From positions 1 through 64,000 of the forward strand of contig CAIOCZ010000022.1 of the NCBI GenBank assembly GCA_903856805.1: DNA of 64,000 bases, written 5' to 3'. This DNA comes from an uncultured cyanobacterium (GTDB lineage Bacteria > Cyanobacteriota > Cyanobacteriia > PCC-6307 > Cyanobiaceae). A model generated the notes under the pieces. It saw only the letters and a program-made list of their open reading frames with translations, searched no databases and had not been told where the DNA came from. Positions 18,893-27,494 of this stretch are shown here, piece after piece. Numbering within the stretch: the stretch's first letter is position 1; every line of letters starts with the position of its first letter. A program made the translations under genes and the position numbers.

Positions 18893-20872
18893 TTAGCTGG
18901 CCCGCTCCAATCGGGCTTGGGCTTGGCCGTAGAGCTGGCGAATATGCATGGAGAGGGCCTCGCTGCCGGCGAAATGGCGGGGATCGATCGGCGCCCCTTC
19001 CCGGCAGAGGATGGTGGCCTGAGGCCCCAATAACCGCTGCACCAGAAGCCGGAAGGGCCGATAGCGCGATCCTTCCTCTTGGCGAGCAAAGCCCCGGTAG
19101 GTGGTGAACCAGGGAACGATCAGGGCATCACTGCGGCGGGACAGCACATAAAGGCTGCCCGAGACCCGCTCGGTGATCGGGGTGACCAGCGAACCACTGG
19201 GGAAGAGGAACAGGCGGCCGCGGCGTTGCATCAGGCGCAGCAACTGCCGCAGCCCATCCAGCCGGGAGTGGGGGCAACGGTGGTCGAGGCTGATGTGGCC
19301 GTAGTTCCTGGCGCTGGCCTTGAAGAAGGGCAGCAGCCAGCGCAGGTGCAGGGCGGCGGTGGTGATGCTGCACTCACGAAAATGGCCCTGGACCAGGAGG
19401 ACGTCCAGGGGATGGCCGTGGTTGGCGATATGGATCTGGGCACGGCTGATGGGATCCATGCGCCGATCGATCAGGACCCGAACCCCCAAGGCGGCGAGCC
19501 CCTGGCGGGAGGCTTGCTCTAGCAAGCGACAGGCCGTCTGGCGGGCACCGATCGCCAGGGCCAGCAGCTGCAGGCCATAGGTGCCATAGCCGATCAGCAG
19601 GGTGAGCAACCTCACCAGCACCTGGGCTGGATGGGGGTAGGCCCCGACGGCATGGATGGCGAGTTCCGGGGAGATGCGGAAGGTGCCATCAAAGGGGAAA
19701 TCGCCATCAAAATTGCCATTGATTTGAGTTGTTTCGATCAGGTGTAGATAAAACTTTCGAAACAACTCCCGATCGGAAGCCTGGGGTTTCAGCCAGAAAT
19801 CGGCCAGGGATTGTTGATCGGTGATGCCCTCCAGATTGTAGAAGGTTTGTCCCATCACTTTGGTGGGAGTAGCATGATAGAGCGCCTGCAGGCCAACGGT
19901 GCTGTTGATCGTGATCACGGCCCGGGCTCGCTTGAGAATGGGACCGAGGGCGCCATCATGGAAATAGAGCACGCGTTCCGCGATGCCATGCTCCAGGGCC
20001 AGGTCGTGGATGAATCGCCCGTAATGGTTGTAGCCGCGGTCGCGGGGATGATGTTTGAACACCAGCCGATCCTGGGAACGGCCTGAGGCGGCGAAGGAGG
20101 CAATCAACTCGGTGATGAATGGCTCCATTCCCGAGTACTGCGAGCTGAGGTTCACCTGGGAATCGCTGGCAACCTGCAGGGGAACCAAGATAAATGGAGT
20201 TCCATCCATCAGCTGATCGCGGATCGAATGTTCGCTAATGCGATACAGGTGTTTGCGGGCAAATCCAGCCAGCTGGGCGAGAAGGTAGGAGGGTTTTGGT
20301 TGGAGTTTGTGGGGGCCGGAGATGATCGGATAGGGTGTAAAACTATGCTGAATGAAGGTGGGGGCTTTCCACCATTTACGCCAACGGATTCCCGTCTCAC
20401 GGCGGGCTTGGGGGATCACATCAGCGGGGGGCAGCGCGCGATAGTGGCCCGGGGGACGATTGAGGCTGGAGCGGGCATTGACCCGCTCCAGCTCCAGGCT
20501 GACGTAGTTAGGACGGATATAGCCAAGTTCGAAAACCCAGGGCTCAATCTTGTAGGGGCGATTGGCCTGGCTATTGAGTTCCTGGGTGAGGCCAATGGCG
20601 ATCCGATGGGGATCAATAAAATCGCCATACATGAAGAGATGGCGAATGCCTTTTTCGTGAAAAATTCGACGGAGGTAATTCTCAAAATCAGCCATTTCCC
20701 CGGCGTAGGGAAGGCGCTGATGTGCGGGAAAGCCGTATTCATGCAGCGGAAAACTGACTTTCCACACCGGCACCCCTCGCCGTTCCAGGTGGTTGGCCAG
20801 ACGACTGAAGAAGCTGCCGATGGGCCCCATCAGCAGCAGCACCGGTCCCTCGATGCTGACTTCGCGCGTCAC
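18893..20872 (-). CDS. KpsS-like beta-Kdo transferase fused to a PlsC-like acyltransferase
   Basis: Two domains in one 659-residue protein. Residues 1 to about 410 resemble KpsS, the transferase that starts the beta-Kdo linker on (lyso)phosphatidylglycerol: GPVLLLMGPIGSFFSRLANHLERRGVPVWKVSF, FMYGDFIDPHRIA, FELGYIRPNYVSLE, LVPLQVASDSQV, FKHHPRDRG, TINSTVGLQALYHATPTKVMG. The C-terminal 200 residues carry glycerolipid-acyltransferase blocks: ANHGHPLD (NHxxxxD), GHISLDHR, LFLFPSGS (variant FPEGT) and ALIVPWF. I start at the GTG at 20872, 37 bases after the kpsC stop; the track start at 21001 overlaps kpsC. Confidence 0.85.
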   Translation of the reverse strand: MTREVSIEGPVLLLMGPIGSFFSRLANHLERRGVPVWKVSFPLHEYGFPAHQRLPYAGEMADFENYLRRIFHEKGIRHLFMYGDFIDPHRIAIGLTQELNSQANRPYKIEPWVFELGYIRPNYVSLELERVNARSSLNRPPGHYRALPPADVIPQARRETGIRWRKWWKAPTFIQHSFTPYPIISGPHKLQPKPSYLLAQLAGFARKHLYRISEHSIRDQLMDGTPFILVPLQVASDSQVNLSSQYSGMEPFITELIASFAASGRSQDRLVFKHHPRDRGYNHYGRFIHDLALEHGIAERVLYFHDGALGPILKRARAVITINSTVGLQALYHATPTKVMGQTFYNLEGITDQQSLADFWLKPQASDRELFRKFYLHLIETTQINGNFDGDFPFDGTFRISPELAIHAVGAYPHPAQVLVRLLTLLIGYGTYGLQLLALAIGARQTACRLLEQASRQGLAALGVRVLIDRRMDPISRAQIHIANHGHPLDVLLVQGHFRECSITTAALHLRWLLPFFKASARNYGHISLDHRCPHSRLDGLRQLLRLMQRRGRLFLFPSGSLVTPITERVSGSLYVLSRRSDALIVPWFTTYRGFARQEEGSRYRPFRLLVQRLLGPQATILCREGAPIDPRHFAGSEALSMHIRQLYGQAQARLERAS

Positions 20873-20909
20873 TCCAGTGCAACCAAGAGAATTGAACCTA
20901 GCCGTAAGG

Positions 20910-22934
20910 TCAGGAAAAACGGTGCGGAGCGATACGCTCCCGCAGCCGTCCCCAGTGGCGGAACAACCGACGCCACCAGCCCAGGCCCGCCACCGGTTCA
21001 AGGCGCCAGGCCAGCAGTTCGGCGATCGCCTCCTCCGGTTCGATGAACAGGCCGCTACGGCGGCTCACGTAGCGCGGGTAATCGATCAAGGTTCCGTGCA
21101 CCAGCGCGTTCAGGCTGAGTTGGCGGCCGCGGCGGGGACAGGCAAGCTGGTCCTGGGTCAGGCCCCAGCCGGCATAGAAGGGCAGTCCCCAGGTATGCAC
21201 CGGAACCCCCCGCAGCAGGGCCTCAAACCCGGCCAGGGAGGTCAGCACATGGATGGCGTCCACCTGCCCATAGAGCTGGTCCATGGACCCGTTCAAGAGA
21301 ATTTCGTTGCAGTGGGCGGCCGCAGCGGTGTCGCTGGTCGTGCCCTGGCGCAGTCCGGCCACCACATCCGGATGGGGTTTGTAGAGCACCCAGGCGTCCG
21401 GTTCGGCCCGTCGTACCGCCTGCAACAGCGCCAGGTTGGTGCTCAGCCCAGGGGCTCCGTAGCGGATCGAGGCGTCGCTTTCCACCTGGCCGGGGACCAG
21501 CACCACCCGCTGCGCCCCTTCCGGCCGACGCCAGGGGTCGGCAGAGAGGTTGTATTTGGTGAGACCGGCGGCCACCAGGAGCTCCCGCAGCGCCGCCGCC
21601 CGCTGCCGCTCCGCGGCGCTGAAGTCATGGTGGGCCAGGTGCCATTCCAGGTCACTGGCCGCTGTGGCGTCGTAATAGATCCCCCGGTGGTCCACCACCC
21701 AGGACACCGGGGCGATCAGGTTGGCCCCCAGCCCCACCGACCGCAGGAACCCATCCTCGATGTGGAGCAGGGTCGGTGGGGCTGGCTGGCGCAACCGCTG
21801 GCGCACCCCCAGCCCCGGTTCCCGACCCCAGACCGCCAGGGCCCTGGCGGTGGGGCTGGCCGGGCTGTGGCGGCGCCGGAAGCGGATCCGGGATCCGGCC
21901 AGGAAGCGCCGCAGGATCGGCTGTTTCCAGGGTTTGAAGCCGAAGGCCTCGATCACGGCCGGTTGACCGCAGCGCTGACGTCGCTGCAGGCCGAGCACCT
22001 GGATCAGTCGCTCCGGTTCGCAGCGCTGTCCTTGATGGGGGTCCAGGTAGCGGGGATAGGCGATCAGGGTGGCATGCACCAGTTGGGCCAGCTCGGGACG
22101 GGGGCCGCAGCGGCGCTCCGGCGAGGGCAGCGCATCCGTGGTGAGACCCCAGCCGGCGTAAAAGGGCATGCCGAAGCAGCGCACCGGCCGGTTCCAAAGC
22201 AGGGCCTCAAAGCCCAGTTGGGACGTCACCACGTACACCGCCTGGGCCTGCTCCAGCAGGGCCGTGGGATGGCCACCGTCGGCACAGAGTTCCAGCCGTG
22301 GATCGCTCAGCTGCTCCGGAGTGAAGTGGCTGCGCTTGCGACCGGCGGCCACATCGGGATGGATCTTGACCACCACCTGGCTGTGGGGGTGTTCCGCCAG
22401 GGCGGCGGCCAACATCTGCCCAAAGCTGGCAGCGTCGGCCAGTCCCCCGCCGATGGAGAGGTCGCCGGCGGTTTGGTCCACCACCAGCACGAAGGGGCGC
22501 GTGGGGGCTGAGGATTCCGGGGCGCCGTTGTATTTGCTGACCCGCTGGTCACACCACAGGCGCTGCAGGGCCTGGGCCCGATCCCGCTGGCCTGGCGCCA
22601 GGGGCTGGGCAATCAGCGCCTCCAGCCGGCTCGGCGCGGTGGCGTCGTAGTAGATGCCCAGGTCGTCCACCACCAGCGAGAGCGGTGGGCTGTCCGGCCC
22701 AAGAGCCAGGGAGCGCAGGAATCCATCCTCACAGCGCCAAAGGGGAAGGCTCCGTTGCCGTGCGATCTGCTCGGCGAGGCGCGCCGAGGGTTTGCGACCC
22801 CAGGCCAACAGGGCCTCCAGCTGCTCCCGTTGACAGGCGCGCCCCCCCCGGACCACCGTCGCCGGGGCCAGCAGGGGGCCGAGGGTGGGGATGCGGGCCA
22901 TGCCGCGGGATGGGATGCCAAGAATTGCTCCCAT
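20910..22934 (-). CDS. kpsC: KpsC-like capsule beta-Kdo transferase, two modules
   Basis: Extends the poly-beta-Kdo linker of group-2-type capsules in the cytoplasm. The 674 residues contain two homologous modules, about 1-330 and 331-674. Each has EDGFLRS(L/V), D.(L/R)GIYYDATA, a T/SKYN block, KIHPDV or KPHPDV, TSLxGFEALL, and FYAGWGLT. This duplicated architecture is that of KpsC. The gene is directly upstream of kpsS on the same strand (37-base gap), forming a kpsC-kpsS pair. An alternative start is the ATG of MARIPTLGP. Confidence 0.93.
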   Translation of the reverse strand: MGAILGIPSRGMARIPTLGPLLAPATVVRGGRACQREQLEALLAWGRKPSARLAEQIARQRSLPLWRCEDGFLRSLALGPDSPPLSLVVDDLGIYYDATAPSRLEALIAQPLAPGQRDRAQALQRLWCDQRVSKYNGAPESSAPTRPFVLVVDQTAGDLSIGGGLADAASFGQMLAAALAEHPHSQVVVKIHPDVAAGRKRSHFTPEQLSDPRLELCADGGHPTALLEQAQAVYVVTSQLGFEALLWNRPVRCFGMPFYAGWGLTTDALPSPERRCGPRPELAQLVHATLIAYPRYLDPHQGQRCEPERLIQVLGLQRRQRCGQPAVIEAFGFKPWKQPILRRFLAGSRIRFRRRHSPASPTARALAVWGREPGLGVRQRLRQPAPPTLLHIEDGFLRSVGLGANLIAPVSWVVDHRGIYYDATAASDLEWHLAHHDFSAAERQRAAALRELLVAAGLTKYNLSADPWRRPEGAQRVVLVPGQVESDASIRYGAPGLSTNLALLQAVRRAEPDAWVLYKPHPDVVAGLRQGTTSDTAAAAHCNEILLNGSMDQLYGQVDAIHVLTSLAGFEALLRGVPVHTWGLPFYAGWGLTQDQLACPRRGRQLSLNALVHGTLIDYPRYVSRRSGLFIEPEEAIAELLAWRLEPVAGLGWWRRLFRHWGRLRERIAPHRFS

Positions 22935-22978
22935 GGGATGATGAAGTTACCCTGAAAAACCTACAGGATTGGTCGAAA

Positions 22979-23503
22979 ATGCTCAAAAATGGGCTGTTAA
23001 TTCGTGAGCGCCATTGTCGTCTTGACCTCGATTGTTCGGACGCCTCCAAGCTGGCTCTCGCTCGCTATTTATCTACGGTGGATCGAGTGATTTCCGCCAT
23101 GCTAGCGAGGGATCGGCTTGATAGCCTTGGCGATGGTCGCTTTAGTTATAATTCTAACAGCTTTAATGTGCTTGGCTATGAGATACGGGCGGTTGTAAAG
23201 CTGAGCGCCAATTGGAATGGCCAGTGTCTGCAGATCTGTTGCGAAGGTTGCGGAGTTGATGGACCAATTGGTCTCAATCGTGAGCTGGATTTTCAGCTGG
23301 AGGCTGAGATTCGGCCTGGGCCTTTTTTGTTGATCGCTGACGTCTGGGTGGGAATTCCGTGGCAACAGGATCGTTGGCTCGGGAGTCGGTCAATCGTGCA
23401 GCGGGTTTTGGATCTTGTGCTGGATCGGATTGAGCGGCGCTTTCGACGGGGACTGAGGAAGGATGTGATGGCTTGGATTTCTTGTTGTGCCAATTATGAA
23501 TAG
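22979..23503 (+). CDS. DUF1997-like cyanobacterial protein
   Basis: A 174-residue protein resembling the DUF1997 family of cyanobacteria and plastids, role unknown to me. Supporting stretches are LARYLSTVDRVISAMLARDRLDSLGDGRFSYNSNSFNVLGYEIRAVVKLSANW and a C-terminal amphipathic helix VQRVLDLVLDRIERRFRRGL. The ATG at 22979 is chosen; the longer track frame from 22685 runs over kpsC. The gene and its downstream spacer are visibly richer in A+T than the neighbours. It is divergent from kpsC and lies upstream of hoxE. Confidence 0.65.
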   Translation: MLKNGLLIRERHCRLDLDCSDASKLALARYLSTVDRVISAMLARDRLDSLGDGRFSYNSNSFNVLGYEIRAVVKLSANWNGQCLQICCEGCGVDGPIGLNRELDFQLEAEIRPGPFLLIADVWVGIPWQQDRWLGSRSIVQRVLDLVLDRIERRFRRGLRKDVMAWISCCANYE

Positions 23504-23561
23504 GAAAATAATTGTAATAACAGGCCCCCGCTTGCGTTGGATTTTAGGATTTCAAAGATGC

Positions 23562-23581
23562 AGCTAATTTGGCGATTAGCT
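23562..23581 (+). terminator. AGCTAAT inverted repeat after the DUF1997 gene
   Basis: AGCTAAT and ATTAGCT form a perfect seven-base stem with a six-base loop, followed by AAAATTATT. It lies about 60 bases past the DUF1997 stop and 200 bases before hoxE. It could be a weak terminator or a regulator site. The whole 23504-23786 spacer (283 bases) is AT-rich and has no convincing ORF. Confidence 0.35.
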
Positions 23582-23666
23582 AAAATTATTGACGCATGAT
23601 TTTCCGGTGGATGGTCGTTGATGTTCGCGGTTTGGATGTTGTGTGGCGAAGATCCCCGCGCTCAAA

Positions 23667-23686
23667 TTGCATTTGTCATCATGCAA
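23667..23686 (+). promoter_or_regulatory. TTGCAT-N8-ATGCAA dyad upstream of hoxE
   Basis: A perfect six-base dyad, TTGCAT and ATGCAA with eight bases between, centred about 110 bases before the hoxE ATG. The left arm could serve as a -35 element, with TATTGA 16 bases further as a -10. The size and symmetry suit a dimeric transcription factor, but I cannot name it; cyanobacterial hox regulators described elsewhere are LexA and AbrB-like proteins. Confidence 0.35.
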
Positions 23687-23786
23687 AATATTGATGGCGT
23701 GTTCAGATCTTCTCCTGCTGGCGTCACCGCAGGCAGCCCAGCCCTGCGGCCCTAGGCAGGGAATGATCTTGAACCTCGGTGGGCCG

Positions 23787-24341
23787 ATGACGACAGCGAT
23801 CGAAACGGCGATGGCGGCGGCTGCCAAGCCCCTGGCCCCGGCGGCGGCGGATCGACGGCTGGAACGCTTAATCGCCGGCAGCAGTTGGAGTCAGGACGCG
23901 TTGATTGAGCTCCTCCATCGGGTTCAGCCTCTCTATGGCTACTTGCCCGCCTCGGCGCTGCATCGCGTTGCTCAGGAGTTGGCCTTGCCCCTGAGCCAGG
24001 TGTATGGGGTGGCCAGTTTCTATCACCTGTTCCACCTTTCTCCCCCCAGTGCCCAGCGCTGTGGCGTCTGCCTTGGGACCGCCTGTTACGTGCGCGGTGC
24101 GGCGGCTCTGGTGGAGCGGCTTGAGCGTCGGCTTGGGGTGGGGTTGGATCAGCCGCTGGGGCACCATGGTTGGACTCTCATCAGCCTGGGGTGCCTGGGG
24201 GCCTGCGGACAGGGCCCCCTGGTGTGCCTGAATCACCGTTTGGTCGGGTTCGACTCCGACAACGCCCCTGCTGCCCTGGAGGCTCGACTGGATGCCCTTG
24301 GCTTCCCCTCACCCCGGCCTCAGGCACCTGCGGCGCCGTAG
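23787..24341 (+). CDS. hoxE: Bidirectional hydrogenase diaphorase subunit HoxE
   Basis: Small [2Fe-2S] subunit of the diaphorase part of the bidirectional [NiFe]-hydrogenase, related to NuoE. It has LIELLHRVQPLYGYLPASALHRVAQELALPLSQVYGVASFYHLF, then the cluster ligands CGVCLGTACYVRG and SLGCLGACGQGPLV. I start at ATG 23787 (MTTAIETAM, 184 residues); the ATG at 23763 would add eight residues. Its stop overlaps the opposite-strand gene at 24320 by 22 bases, and hoxF follows only 824 bases later. Confidence 0.92.
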   Translation: MTTAIETAMAAAAKPLAPAAADRRLERLIAGSSWSQDALIELLHRVQPLYGYLPASALHRVAQELALPLSQVYGVASFYHLFHLSPPSAQRCGVCLGTACYVRGAAALVERLERRLGVGLDQPLGHHGWTLISLGCLGACGQGPLVCLNHRLVGFDSDNAPAALEARLDALGFPSPRPQAPAAP

Positions 24342-24994
24342 GCCACCTGGCAGGCCGTGTTCAACAGCTGGGCATCCTGCAGCGTGAGGGGTGTGCCGCC
24401 ATTCAGGAGGCCTGCGTTGCAATCCGCATTGCCGCTGTAATAAGGACCATTGACATTGCTGCTGAACACGAAGGTCACCCCGGCCGTGCCCACCGCCTGA
24501 ATCGATCCGTAGTTCAGTTGGTAGGACGTCTGGGGCACCACGATCACCGGCGTTTGGTTGCGACTGGCGTTATTGATCAATGCCGTGATGGTGGCCGCGG
24601 TGGCGAGCCCTGCCACCCCCCAGGCCACGGCGTTGGTGTTCCACCAGCCCCAGCTGGAGGGGGTCCAGGCATACCAACCGGTGCGCCAGCTCCGATAGCC
24701 CCAGTAGCCGCCATTCGACCACCGGGCTGACCAGGCCGTGGGCCGTCCGGTGTAGACAACCGGTCGTGCCGCCGGCCGATAGAGCGGTGCCGCCACGGGT
24801 CGTACGACGGGGCGGGCGACGGGGGCCGGCCGCACCCCAGGACCAGCCCCCGGCCGATAGACACCGCCGCCGAGGGGTTCCCGCACCCGTTCCGCCAGCA
24901 CCGCCGGCGTGGCCAGCACTTGCAGGGCCAGGGCACTGACCAGGCCCAAGGACCCCAGGGGGTGAGGGGGGGAGCTGGAGGGGGCGTTGGGCAT
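24320..24994 (-). CDS. Secreted hypothetical protein inserted between hoxE and hoxF
   Basis: Opposite strand to the hox genes. The 224 residues start with a signal peptide (LGLVSALALQVLATPAVLAE), then an RP-rich stretch with repeated RPV (RPAPVARPVVRPVAAPLYRPAARPVV), an aromatic region rich in W, Y and G (WSNGGYWGYRSWRTGWYAW), a hydrophobic helix (AVAWGVAGLATAATITALI), and a C-terminal domain with two cysteines (DCNAGLL, NTACQVAYG). The RP and WG composition suggests a cell-surface protein. No function known to me. It overlaps hoxE by 22 bases at its end. Confidence 0.65.
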   Translation of the reverse strand: MPNAPSSSPPHPLGSLGLVSALALQVLATPAVLAERVREPLGGGVYRPGAGPGVRPAPVARPVVRPVAAPLYRPAARPVVYTGRPTAWSARWSNGGYWGYRSWRTGWYAWTPSSWGWWNTNAVAWGVAGLATAATITALINNASRNQTPVIVVPQTSYQLNYGSIQAVGTAGVTFVFSSNVNGPYYSGNADCNAGLLNGGTPLTLQDAQLLNTACQVAYGAAGA

Positions 24995-25164
24995 GGGCCG
25001 GTCGAAGCAACATTTTCCACCCTAGGCAGCACTCGATCGGGTGGTTCAGACGTCTCCTTGGGGAGTAGGCGGGCGCTCGGTGTTGGGGTTGGGCCCGATC
25101 GACATCCTCCACTCATCGCCACGGTCCCGCGTCGCTAGCACGGTTGCCTGAGCCCGGAGGTGCC

Positions 25165-26784
25165 ATGGCGACGGCCCATTTCCACGCGCCGCGTTGGCGT
25201 TGCTGTGATGCCAGCGCCTGCCGCATGGCTGGTTCCGCGCCCCTGTGGCGGGCCCTGCGGCGGGCCCGCAGGGCCGCTGGCCTGTCGGCTGTGCAGTTGC
25301 CGATCAAGCGTGTGGGCTGCCTGCGGCTGTGCAGTGAGGGGCCGTTGTTGGCCCTGGATGGTGGGGCCGTCTCCGCAGATCCGGCGGCCGGCCGTGCGAC
25401 CCGGCTCTATGGCCGACTCACGCCGGAGCTGGCCGCCGATCTGCTGATGGAGGCGTTGGCGGGAGCGGTCCCCGCCCTGGAGCCCCATCGCCTCGATCCC
25501 CACCTCCCCTTCTTTGCCCTGCAGCGCTCCGTGGTGCTGGAGCACTGCGGCGTGCTGGACCCCGGGGCGATCGACGATGCCCTCGCCCACGGCGCCTACG
25601 CCCAACTCCGTCACTGTCGACGTCGCCTCAGCCCGGCCGCGGTGCGCGCGATCGTGCGCCTCAGTGGGTTGCGGGGACGGGGCGGCGCCGGGTTCCCCAC
25701 CGGCCTGAAATGGGACACCGTGGCCCAGCAGCCGCCTGGACCGCGCCTGCTGGTCTGCAATGCCGACGAGGGCGACCCCGGAGCTTTCATGAACCGCAGC
25801 GTGCTGGAGGGGGATCCCCACCGTCTGGTGGAGGGGATGGCGATCGCCGCCTACGCCGTCGGCGCCGAGCGGGGCTACATCTACGTGAGGGCGGAATATC
25901 CCCTGGCGATTCGGCGGCTACGGGTGGCCCTGGCCCAGGCCAGGCGGCGGGGCCTGCTGGGGGATGGGCAGGCCAGCGACCCGATGGCGTTACGGCTGGA
26001 GTTACGGGTGGGGGCCGGGGCCTACGTGTGCGGAGAGGAGACGGCGCTGCTGCGTTCGATCGAGGGGCGGCGGGGCGTCCCCCATCCCCGTCCTCCCTAT
26101 CCGGCGGAGGTTGGCCTGGGCGGGGCGCCCACCCTGATCAATAACGTCGAAACCTTCGCCGCCGTGCCGTCGATCCTTCGCCATGGTGCCGCCTGGTACG
26201 GGGCGATCGGCAGCCCCGCCAGTCCGGGCACCAAGGTGTTTGCCCTGTCCGGCGCCCTTCGCCACACCGGTCTGGTGGAGGTGCCCCTGGGGACCCCCCT
26301 CCGCCAGGTGGTGGAGACGATGGGGGGCGGCGGCTCCGAGGGCTGGCCGATCAAGGCGGTGCAGACCGGTGGTCCTTCCGGCGGCTGTGTGCCGGCCAGC
26401 CAGCTCGACGTCCCCCTCGATGACGACCATCTGCGGAGTCTGGGGGCCCGGATCGGCTCTGGCGGCCTCGTGGTGATAGGCCCGACCACTTCGATGCCGG
26501 CCCTGGCGCGGCAATTCATGCGGTTCTCCAGGCAGGAGAGCTGCGGTCAGTGCCTCCCCTGCCGTGCCGGCACCGTGCAGCTGGAGCAGCTGCTGGATCG
26601 TTTTGTGGGTGGCGTCGCCAGTAGGGCGGATGTCGAGCGGTTTGAGGCCCTCGCCGCCATGGTGCAACGCACCAGTCTCTGTGGCCTGGGGCAGGCGGCT
26701 CCCACGCCGGCCCTGAGCAGCCTGCGCTGGTTTCGTCAGGAGTACCTCGACGCCTGCATGGCCACCGAGACGCCATGGAGCTGA
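25165..26784 (+). CDS. hoxF: Bidirectional hydrogenase diaphorase subunit HoxF
   Basis: NAD(H)- and FMN-binding diaphorase subunit, related to NuoF. The N-terminal thioredoxin-like [2Fe-2S] domain has CCDASAC and GCLRLC; NAD/FMN-binding motifs are LRGRGGAGFPTGLKW and CNADEGDPGAFMNR; the C-terminal 4Fe-4S ligands are SCGQCLPCRAG with TSLCGLG. I start at the ATG at 25165 (MATAHF), with GGAGG six bases upstream, rather than the track's 25144. It overlaps hoxU by 10 bases. Confidence 0.96.
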   Translation: MATAHFHAPRWRCCDASACRMAGSAPLWRALRRARRAAGLSAVQLPIKRVGCLRLCSEGPLLALDGGAVSADPAAGRATRLYGRLTPELAADLLMEALAGAVPALEPHRLDPHLPFFALQRSVVLEHCGVLDPGAIDDALAHGAYAQLRHCRRRLSPAAVRAIVRLSGLRGRGGAGFPTGLKWDTVAQQPPGPRLLVCNADEGDPGAFMNRSVLEGDPHRLVEGMAIAAYAVGAERGYIYVRAEYPLAIRRLRVALAQARRRGLLGDGQASDPMALRLELRVGAGAYVCGEETALLRSIEGRRGVPHPRPPYPAEVGLGGAPTLINNVETFAAVPSILRHGAAWYGAIGSPASPGTKVFALSGALRHTGLVEVPLGTPLRQVVETMGGGGSEGWPIKAVQTGGPSGGCVPASQLDVPLDDDHLRSLGARIGSGGLVVIGPTTSMPALARQFMRFSRQESCGQCLPCRAGTVQLEQLLDRFVGGVASRADVERFEALAAMVQRTSLCGLGQAAPTPALSSLRWFRQEYLDACMATETPWS

Positions 26785-27494
26785 TCCAGTTGTGGCTCAA
26801 TGATCAAGCCGTGACGGTGTCGGTCGGAACGAGCCTGTTGGCGGCCTGTCGCGCTGCCGGCCTGACCCTTCCCACCCTCTGCCATCTGGATGGACTCACG
26901 CCCGTGGGGGCCTGTCGGCTTTGCCTGGTGGAGATCGCCGGCTGCTCCCGGTTGCAGCCTGCCTGCACCACCGCGGCCGCTGACGGACAGCGGGTGCATA
27001 CCCACACCCAGGAGTTGCTGGACCTACGACGCATGGCCGTGGAGCTGTTCTTTGCGGAAGGCAACCACATCTGTGCCATCTGTGTGGCGAACGGCAACTG
27101 CGAGCTTCAGTCGATGGCCGTGCTGGTGGGGATGGATCACAGCCGTTTCCCCGCCCAGGCCCCCCAGCGGGACGTGGACGCCTCCCATCCCCGCTTCACC
27201 CTGGATCACCACCGCTGCATTCTCTGCACCCGCTGCGTGCGGGTCTGTGATCAGATCGAAGGGGCCCACGTCTGGGATGTGGCCTACCGCGGCGAGCACT
27301 GCAAGGTGATTGCCGGGCTGGATCAGCCCTGGGGTGCGGTGGCCGCCTGCACCGATTGCGGCAAGTGTGTGGATGCTTGCCCCACCGGTGCCCTGTTTCG
27401 CAAGGAGGAGGGTCTGACCGGCAAGCAGCCCGATCCGGCCGGGCCGGCCCGCCTGCGCCTCGCCCGGGACCAGGGCCGTTGGTGGATCCCATGA
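26775..27494 (+). CDS. hoxU: Bidirectional hydrogenase diaphorase subunit HoxU
   Basis: Iron-sulfur electron-transfer subunit related to the N-terminus of NuoG. It has a plant-type [2Fe-2S] domain (CRAAGLTLPTLCHLDGLTPVGACRLCLVEIAG), then HICAICVANGNCELQ, and two 4Fe-4S motifs CILCTRCVRVC and CTDCGKCVDACPTGAL. At 239 residues it is full length. Its stop overlaps the hoxY start by ATGA (27491-27494), consistent with translational coupling. Confidence 0.96.
   Translation: MELIQLWLNDQAVTVSVGTSLLAACRAAGLTLPTLCHLDGLTPVGACRLCLVEIAGCSRLQPACTTAAADGQRVHTHTQELLDLRRMAVELFFAEGNHICAICVANGNCELQSMAVLVGMDHSRFPAQAPQRDVDASHPRFTLDHHRCILCTRCVRVCDQIEGAHVWDVAYRGEHCKVIAGLDQPWGAVAACTDCGKCVDACPTGALFRKEEGLTGKQPDPAGPARLRLARDQGRWWIP

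Noticed and set aside
20793-22511. 572-residue plus-strand ORF over kpsC
   Set aside because: Antisense shadow of the two-module KpsC gene.
24570-25122. Two overlapping 180-residue minus-strand ORFs
   Set aside because: Alternative frames of the RP/WG-rich secreted protein at 24320-24994; the chosen frame has a clear signal peptide.
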